Shown here in pieces: positions 57,501 to 64,000 of a stretch of 64,000 nt of DNA. The notes under the pieces are model-generated. The model had not been told where the DNA came from, did not search any database, and was given only the letters and a program-made list of their open reading frames with translations. Position numbers and translations under genes: made by a program. The stretch's first letter is position 1. Every line of letters begins with the position of its first letter. The stretch comes from Durusdinium trenchii (Eukaryota; Sar; Dinophyceae; Suessiales; Symbiodiniaceae): positions 401,337 to 465,336 of the forward strand of contig CAXAMN010027473.1 in NCBI GenBank assembly GCA_963970005.1, written 5' to 3'.

Positions 57501-60500
57501 CTTACTGTTCTCACTTCTGGCCGAAGAACCCTGTTTTTGATTTATATTACCCCTGGTCGTCGAAGACTATACAAAGAATAGTCTTTAGGTGACCCGAAAA
57601 AGGAATTTCCTGTACTTCAGTTGGTCAAAATATAGTCTTTGGACTTCTAGGGTTACTGTAAAGGGTAGTTGTAAGGGTCTTCGGCTACAAAACCAAGTCG
57701 GCCCTTTCGTTCATGGTCGGCAAGGAAACCCATTGGGGCCCTTGAATGGCTCTTCCACACCCATCTAATCCCAAAGAAGAGCTTCGCTCACCCCGATCGC
57801 TCTTGGGAACACATCGTCGAGGAAGCGCGTGAAGGAGACCCGCTTTCGGTTGGCCGCCAGGGGCGCCCAGCACAGATTTGAGCCAGTTAGATCTGAGAAG
57901 CCGAGAAGGACTGTGAAATGAGGGGGTATCCAGGCACAACTGAGGAAACTGGAAGATTTGACCAACATGTCTTCCATGGTTGGGACCACCACAACTTATA
58001 AGATATATCATACATGGAGTGTTTGGGCCATTGGGGCATTGTCAGGGTCTTCACAGACAGCTATGCAGTTGGTATAGATGAAAGACGGCTTGCAAGAGGA
58101 GAGTTCCAAGGTCTCAGTTTCGGCATGGTTTTTGCCCGCGGCCATCCAATCGAGCTCAGCTAGCAGCATTCAATGGGTGAAAGGCTGCCGCTGAGTAGGG
58201 AGGTTGTCTCGCACGTGGGGAAGAGGAATCTTGCGATGCCGTAACCTCCATGTCCTGGGGCAACAAAGGATGGTGACTTGGCCTGGCGACAGGGACAGGG
58301 AAACCATGGGAAACCCCAAATGGAAAAGGAGTGACCCACAGACCACAAAGAGCTAGGTAGCTAGTAATCAGGAAACCTGCTTACTAGACCACAGACCACA
58401 GAGCTACCCACAGACAGTCCCAGCTTCACCCCGCACATCTCGAGGTGGTAACAATCGGTCGACAGGCTCGACGAACCCAAGGCTCAGCTCCTGCCTTCAC
58501 GCCATCAGCAAGAAGGTGAACAGCACGAGCTCGCAACACCGAAATTACTCGAAGCCCTATAGGGTACGTTATCCAAACATATCCAAACCTGCAGGCAAGG
58601 ACACATTCGTTTATAACCTGCAGGTTCCCTTGTCCATGTCAAGTTGAACAGTCCCATGACTCCTGACCAACCTGCCGAAACCGGAGTTCCAGCCCCCAAG
58701 AAAACCAGACACCCGGAACAAACCCCAACAGTTCTGCCTCTTTTCGCAACAACTCCCATCCATCCACCCACCTCGTCGCATCGACTCATCTTCCAGGAAC
58801 CGTGGCGTTCAGGCGCCCGTGGGCTCCAACCCCTTCGCCCCGGCCCCCGCGGGCGGAGGCGGCGGTCCCTGCGCCGGTCCGGGCGGCGGTCCGGGCGGCG
58901 AGGATGCGACGGGGCCGATGTTGAGTGGGAAGGGCCCGGAGCTTCAGAAAGCCGCTTGGAAGGCACAGCAGAGGTGGCTCCCAGTGAGTTGCTGGAAGGA
59001 GGGGGGGATTCGGATGTCATCATGATGATCAAGTGTTGGGTGAAAAAGGAACTGGAACGGGTCGAAGATTGGAATGGCATACCTGTAGGTTTCAGGACAA
59101 CATTTGCTGAACGTTTGCCACCTTTTGCCCTCAGCTGTCGGCTTGTGAGTTCTACAATGATAGCCCCAGACCATCCATGTATGGAATATGCCTACATTGA
59201 CCCCTCAAACCACCCCAATGTAGTTATATAGGCCAGTCCCATGGATGGTCTGGGTTTCTTTGACGCTCATCAAGCTTCAGCATCCAGGCTTTCAGATGGT
59301 TTCGTCGGACAAGGGTGTTTGATTCGATCTTATCCCAGACATGCGACTGGAATATATTCCTATATACCCCCCAAACCACGCAGTCCCATTGGTCCTGTTT
59401 AGGTATTCCATTGGAAAATTCCTGCCACAGTGCCGCAGACATTGATCACGTGCTTTTTGCAAGACTGGCTGTAGGACTCAGCGCTCTCAGAGGCACTTGA
59501 TGACTACAAAACCCAGAGGATCCACATACCTTTTGTGAAGGTGATTGGAGACACCTTTATGTAGGCTTTGAGGGTCCAAATGCAATTTGAGGAGGTATTG
59601 GTGCCCCTAGGGACAATTTTTTTGGTTTTGATGTCCAACGGTTTTTGCAGGTCTACTACATGCCGCACAACATGGGCCACAATGATGGCGTCAATTGCAT
59701 GGTCATGGCTGATAACAAGATTTTCTCTGGAGGCCGAGATGAAAACTTGTTCGTCTGGCGCGCTGAGAAGAGCCCCTCAGGGGAGATGCAGTTGGTACAG
59801 GACTGGGCGCCAGGGCTGGACCGCCGGATCGCTCCGGCCAAGAGCCGGCGAGTCTTCGGCGAAGACCGGGCAAGCCCGGGCAAGCCCTTCGCTCGCGGGC
59901 ACCGCTGCCTGACACTCTGAGAAGTTGGGAGCTCTAGGGAGCTCTTGCCAATTCAGATCAGTGACCCATCTTGAACGCCAAAAGCATCACTTGGGGGTCT
60001 GTCCTAGGAAACCTGTAGCAGTCAGAACATCACTGTTGTCACTATTGTTGAACAAGGCCTGCAACTGAACATGTGTGATCTGTGCCATCGACCTTTGACA
60101 CCGTCCGATCACTGCTCGCTTCGCACCCAGGTCCCGGACAGGTCGTGTCTGGGAAATCGAAGGCATCAACAAGTCCCAGACGCGACTAATGGGACTGCCA
60201 TATATGCCGATCAGTTGGGGTGCTATTGGGGGTCAGTGGGGCGGCAGTCCTATTCCAGTCCCATGGAGTGTCTGGGAGTGTGACCCCTCCAGCAGTTCCA
60301 GCTGATTCGGCATGGTTTTCTTCGACGTGCCGGACGCGGTTTCCGAAGCCTCCGTGCGGAACCGGCGGCGAAGCCTCCACGGAACTGCTGGTTATGTAGA
60401 CCCCCTGTCATACCCAGATGGAATATATATGCCCACATTGACCCCCAATACCACCCCAATGTAGGCATATATGGCATACATGGAGTGTTTGTCATAGATA

Positions 60501-63332
60501 GAAGTTCGCAGATCCCCCCGTAGAACCTGTCGGAAACCGCCGTATCCTCCTATACATTTGCGGATCACGGCATTGAACCTGCACAGACGAGTGGCACGAC
60601 AAAGAAATGCGAACCCCAAATTCCCCAAAGAGCCAAATATAGTGATCCCCCAAAAAGATGATGATCATTTTGATGATCCAAATGTAGTGATCCCCAAAAA
60701 AGATGGTGATCATATGTGATCATTTTGATATAATGGCCCGTAGGATGTTTCCGGGAATCCACAGGCCTCAACGAGCTCCGGGGAAATTGATGGAGATCAG
60801 ACGGGACATGAAACCCCTGCAGAGGACCCGCGTGGAACCCCAACACCCCGGCGGGTGGGTATTCAGAGATGGATCACAACCACGGGTCAATTCCCAGGTT
60901 CCAGGTTAGTCTGTCCGGCGGGGTACCCCTTGTGTGAAGCGCAGGTTTGAAAGGGGGTGATGTGATCGACATGCTGTGCATCTCCACGTGCTTTTTCCAC
61001 CTCCTCGGCCTTTTTTTTTGCCCTGTGCTTCGCCAGGACTGTGCTCCAATCCACTTGGGCTCCAGCATCACTTCGCTATGCTATGAAGCTTCATCCACCT
61101 GGTTGTTTTGCGGCCTATGGAGCGGCACGATACGAGCTTTCTGCAAGCAGCCAGTCAAGGACGCCCCAGAAGCGAAAGTCGGCCGAATGTTCTGATGGTT
61201 TCTGATGGTCTATTGCCATGCAGTGAGGCAAGCGGTTTTGAAAATTGAATTGAAGGGACACTTGAACAGCACAACATAGCACAACAAACTGATATATAGA
61301 TAGCACGCGTGGACTGGGCACGCTACTGATACTACCGCCCCCGTGGAGCTCTCCACAGAAGTTGCTCCCAAGTTCACCCGAAAGCACGTGCGTTGAAGAA
61401 AGTCCGTGAAGGGGTCTCCAGTTGGATCTGTCACGTAACAGGAAATGCCGGGACACCAAGAAGAGGGAAACCATCCAAACAACATGCATTCAGAAAGGGA
61501 GTGACAAGTCTTCGAATATTCGAACATGCAAAATCATGCAAAATCAACAGATATGTTCTTGGACGGCTTGGCCACCTCCCAAAACAGAAGTGTCAACCCT
61601 GAATTCAACACGGGGATTGCCCAAAGCACAGCGGGCTGCCCTGATGTTGTTGTTGTTGTTGCTGTTGTTTAAAAGCTTTTTAAAGCATCGACGTCCGGGT
61701 TCTTTTTCATTCTCGTCATCCCACTCCGGATTCAACAAAAAGACCCCAGTCCCAAAGACAAACTGCTATCGATGGATGTTATTTGGTTGCCAAGTTGTCC
61801 TCCACCCCAACTTCCGCCTCTCTCCTTAGGGGCGACCCATGAAAGCAACGCTCCCTGCTCCATCTCTCCACCTCTCCACCTCTCCCCACCACCTGACAGG
61901 AGGAGCAGCTCCTGGGCCACCGGCGCTCGGTGACCTGCTTGACGGTGCACAGCTCCGTGCTCATCTCCGGATCCAATGAGGGCACCGTCCGGCTGTGGAC
62001 CTGCCCGGAGACCCGGTCGAGACGACCGACCCGACCGGTGGACGGTGGGAACCACGGAGGACGGGGACGGTGAGGAACGGAGTCTTCCGGTGGGACACGG
62101 TTGGAACATCGGGCTTCGAAGCTTGTAGGCTGACATCGAAGCTTGTGGGACTGCTTATCTGTGTGTTTGGTTGGGTGTGTGGCGGCCGGGTGGGGCTGCT
62201 CACCCCCCGAATTTGGAGAAGGGATTGGATGTCCCTTGGATTCGGGAAGCAAGGAAAGGAGCTGTAAGGAGTTTCCTTGTGCCATAAGATGTCAGCTGGA
62301 TCAGCAGGTGTTGTCAGTGAGTGGAGCTTCGCCTTGAACCCCTTCCGAGACCTGTCTGACGGGCGGTGGGTATAGTTGGATGTGCCTCACAAAGACCAGA
62401 TCAAACCAGAAACCCACACCAGCACCATGGAAAGGGTGGTGTATGGGCACTTAGATGACCTAGATGACCTAGATGTGTGCTTTCCCTCGATGACCTGGAT
62501 GTGACATCCGGTTCCTGGGACCCAGCGCATTCGCACCACTGCTCCTCTTCGTCGCGACGTCGTGCCTCCGAAACGAAGGGCGAAACGAGGGGCTCGTCTC
62601 CTGGACCCGAACATGGCGCCCAAACACCAGTTACACCAGGAGGGTCCTATACACCAAACACCTTCATAGGGCTCCTATGAAGATACTTGGAGCTTTAGGG
62701 TGCACCATTTCTCCCTCACGTGACCACGCAGCAGCTCTCCCTCGAAGCTCCGTCGCACGCAGCTTTGCGGCCCAGGTCCCAATGGCAGTTTCCAGTGTCA
62801 TGGCCAGCCACTGACGAACCCGTCAGGACCAGTGAATCTTCGACAGATTCAGCTTGCAGGTCGAGCATTTTGTACAGTAAAATGGAATGCAAACAGCTTG
62901 GGGGTAGCCCACATGACTAGGAAGAATAGGGAAGCTTGGGCATCGCCAGACATCGAGTGCCAGAGGCCTGAGGCCATTTTAACTTTCTGCCAACGGGGCA
63001 GAGTGTTTTGTAACTTCAGTAGTTGAACTACTCGAGGATGAGGTCATTGGTCACAAAGTTGATCTGTGGTTAGGGGCCATTAAGAGTGAACATGTCTTCA
63101 ACACAACCGAGTAATGGCATGTTTGCTCTGACATGTTCTTCCGTGCTTCGTGCGTCCAACAAAACACACGTCGCTCGTTACGAGTCCAAACACACCAACG
63201 AACTCCGACGTGACGTCGTACGTTCCGCGGCCGAGGAACTGCTTGCGAGTCTTCAATGGCGCTCTGTGGGTGGGCGGGCAGCAAGGCATCACGTGCTTTG
63301 ACCTGGAGTCCCTACAAGCGCGAGGAACCATT
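54534..63332 (+). CDS. WD40-repeat protein (multi-exon)
   Basis: Exon 54534-54602 (VTYNFAMYGILLHPRQEDEL) has an AG|G start and a GTGAGG donor. Exon 55687-55813 (AFLDMEEDGRFHPALLRLHR) joins in phase to 56413-56480 (FLESYFELKEVDATPNPMNL). Exon 58813-58983 is a Gly/Pro/Ala-rich linker ending LQKAAWKAQQRWLP at a canonical GTGAGT donor. It joins in phase to 59651-59800, which holds the WD40 repeat VNCMVMADNKIFSGGRDENL plus FVW. That exon has a GA donor and joins 61037-61159 (ITSLCYEASSTWLFCGLWSG, then TIRAF). A second GA donor joins 61900-~61990 (RRSVTCLTVHSSVLISGSNE, then GTVRLW). 63236-~63332 (ALWVGGQQGITCFDLESL) is a further blade. At least four WD40 blades form part of a propeller, usually a protein-binding scaffold. 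The start and end are not located, and the exons before 58813 may belong to a separate gene. Confidence 0.7.
55001..55028. repeat. AT microsatellite
   Basis: Alternating A/T run in an apparent intron. Confidence 0.8.
55047..55142 (+). CDS. Possible exon of the WD40 gene
   Basis: A GC-rich patch whose frame reads GGPSHANADGSAERRSGTWE and SGAEWGIKL. It lies between exons 54602 and 55687, which already join in phase without it. It could be an alternative exon or chance. Confidence 0.25.
56589..56611. repeat. TTG triplet repeat
   Basis: Seven to eight TTG/CTG triplets. Confidence 0.8.
56780..56957. repeat. CAT/CAA triplet microsatellite, about 180 bp
   Basis: Runs of CATCATCAT with interspersed CAACAT. 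On the + strand it can be read as poly-His/Gln, and on the other strand as Asp/Val or Met/Leu repeats. It follows an exon-like frame (SGFSVWKVSSDVLAFLYELG, 56674-56733), so a His-rich coding tail cannot be excluded, though an intronic microsatellite is likelier. Confidence 0.85.
59166..59253. repeat. MITE-like element, family C, good copy
   Basis: Begins CCAGACCATCCATGTATGGA and ends CCATGGATGGTCTGG. The ends are inverted complements over about 15 bp. The centre holds ACATTGACCCC and ACCACCCCAATGTAG. It lies in the intron 58984-59650. Confidence 0.7.
59511..59613. repeat. MITE family A, degenerate copy
   Basis: ACCCAGAGGATCCACATACC at the left and GTGCCCCTAGGG at the right, with the well-preserved centre GTGATTGGAGACACCTTTAT. 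It ends 37 bp before the WD40 exon at 59651. Confidence 0.65.
59994..60070. repeat. Dispersed repeat, family D
   Basis: GGGGGTCTGTCCTAGGAAAC to AACAAGGCCTGCAACTGAAC. It matches the left two thirds of the 8961 copy. It lies in the intron 59801-61036. Confidence 0.65.
60174..60276. repeat. MITE-like element, family C variant
   Basis: Begins CCCAGACGCGACTAATGGGA and ends CCAGTCCCATGGAGTGTCTG. The centre contains GATCAGTTGGGGTGCTATTG, shared in part with 7750 and 15331. Confidence 0.6.
60411..60491. repeat. MITE-like element, family C
   Basis: CCAGATGGAATATATATGCC at the left, and GGCATATATGGCATACATGG plus AGTGTTTG at the right. The halves form a near-perfect inverted repeat around ACCCCCAATACCACC. 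Confidence 0.65.
61645..61669. repeat. TTG triplet repeat
   Basis: Short run of TTG with one GCT, in the intron 61160-61899. Confidence 0.75.
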
Positions 63333-63595
63333 GCTTCTCAATATCCGGTCACAGGACCTACGGCCTTGGTGGGGAGTAGGGGTGGAAAAAGAGGGTGTCT
63401 CTAATGTGGGCTGGATCCTTCGGTGTGACCTACCAGAAGTTGTTGCGCAAGCGTGTCCTTGTGGTGCGTCCATTGCATTTAAGGTTTGGCGTATGTTTCA
63501 TACCTTTGAATGGAGATCATGTGACTCGCCGGCTACACCAGGCGATTTTGGTGTTTCATGGTATGAATTGGCCTTTTACTTTGCGATTTTTACAG

Positions 63596-64000
63596 GACAT
63601 TTTCTGCCTATTTGGATCTCATCGAAAACCGAAAAAATTGCCTTTGCCATATGACTTTCACTCACCCGAAGCTCAAATCCAACCTCAGGAAAAAAGAAGC
63701 TTGTGGCATCAAGCCTCTGTTCTTCGCTCTGTTGTGCGTTACCTAGAAAACTCCCTCCAGTGCGAGTTTTACCCCCGATATAAGAAGACCAATGCGAGCT
63801 CTTTGATACGACTGGGATACCACCGTAGTCTTGTAGGGGACATCTCTGCGCGTCCAAACATGCCTTTTGCTGATCTGCTGATTGCGAATTTGACATCCTA
63901 TTCGTCCATGCCGACCCAATCGTATCCACTTAATGTGCGGGTGCTTCCGACACTCAAAGCTGCCGATGACCTTTGTCCCAATCCGCCTTACTCTGATATT
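63596..64000 (+). CDS. Partial exon, open to the window end, unidentified
   Basis: After the acceptor TTTTTACAG, a frame of 135 codons is open without a stop to the last base. It reads DIFCLFGSHRKPKKLPLPYD, later SLIRLGYHRSLVGDISARPN and FADLLIANLTSYSSM. It starts with no ATG, consistent with an internal exon. Its base composition is more A+T-rich than the other exons here. No family is recognised. It may be the last exon of the WD40 gene, an exon of a new gene, or part of an element. Confidence 0.4.

Noticed and set aside
1-64000. Bacterial-style promoters, Shine-Dalgarno sites, terminators and CRISPR arrays
   Set aside because: The exon-intron structure shows a eukaryotic nuclear genome. 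No regularly spaced repeat arrays were seen.
1-64000. Relict dinoflagellate spliced-leader sequences
   Set aside because: I looked for CCATTTTGGCTCAAG and found only short partial matches such as GGCTCAAG, which are expected by chance.

Overview
The window looks like nuclear DNA of a dinoflagellate, most likely a member of the Symbiodiniaceae or a close relative. Four observations support this. Every confidently recognised exon, from about 1 kb to 63 kb, lies on the + strand (a unidirectional gene row). Genes are cut into many short exons. Reconstructed introns end in AG, almost always followed by G, but start with GT, GC or GA in comparable numbers. The non-coding DNA is full of short inverted-repeat elements. 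No rRNA, tRNA, CRISPR or bacterial-style operon was seen. Introns separate most exons, so single reading frames describe little here. Gene models below were built by joining exon fragments whose splice phases and protein families agree.

Layout, left to right: (1) 1.0-7.5 kb, a protein with repeated cold-shock domains. (2) 7.5-12.2 kb, no assignable gene. (3) 12.2-15.3 kb, a PDZ domain joined to a plant-type [2Fe-2S] ferredoxin domain. (4) 15.3-24.3 kb, mostly unassigned, with repeats and isolated candidate exons. (5) 24.4?-34.5 kb, a LAMMER/CLK-like protein kinase; a TIR-like gene without introns sits on the same strand inside the kinase intron at 26292-28991 and is broken by a 14-bp tandem duplication. 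(6) 35.4-37.7 kb, an Ala-rich, coiled-coil protein with an in-frame tandem repeat that contains an assembly gap. (7) 37.8-38.7 kb, an intronless gene joining a Hint-like (intein/hedgehog autoprocessing fold) module to a CCCH zinc finger. (8) 40.8-42.9 kb, an unidentified multi-exon gene or the 5' part of the next one. (9) 43.4-53.0 kb, a long gene with a ubiquitin-conjugating (E2/UBC) domain, a RanBP2/NZF zinc finger, a RING-H2 finger, a long helical region and a SPRY domain. (10) 54.5-63.3 kb, a WD40 protein with a Gly/Pro-rich linker. (11) 63.6 kb to the window end, a 135-codon open exon of unknown identity.

The most interesting items are the E2-NZF-RING-SPRY gene (a possible E2/E3 hybrid), the Hint-CCCH protein, the PDZ-ferredoxin protein and the nested, duplicated TIR-like gene. 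A MITE family with perfect 31-bp terminal repeats has several copies inside introns of these genes. Exon ends were placed by eye from splice motifs, phase and protein similarity. Exons without a recognisable family are certainly missing from these models.
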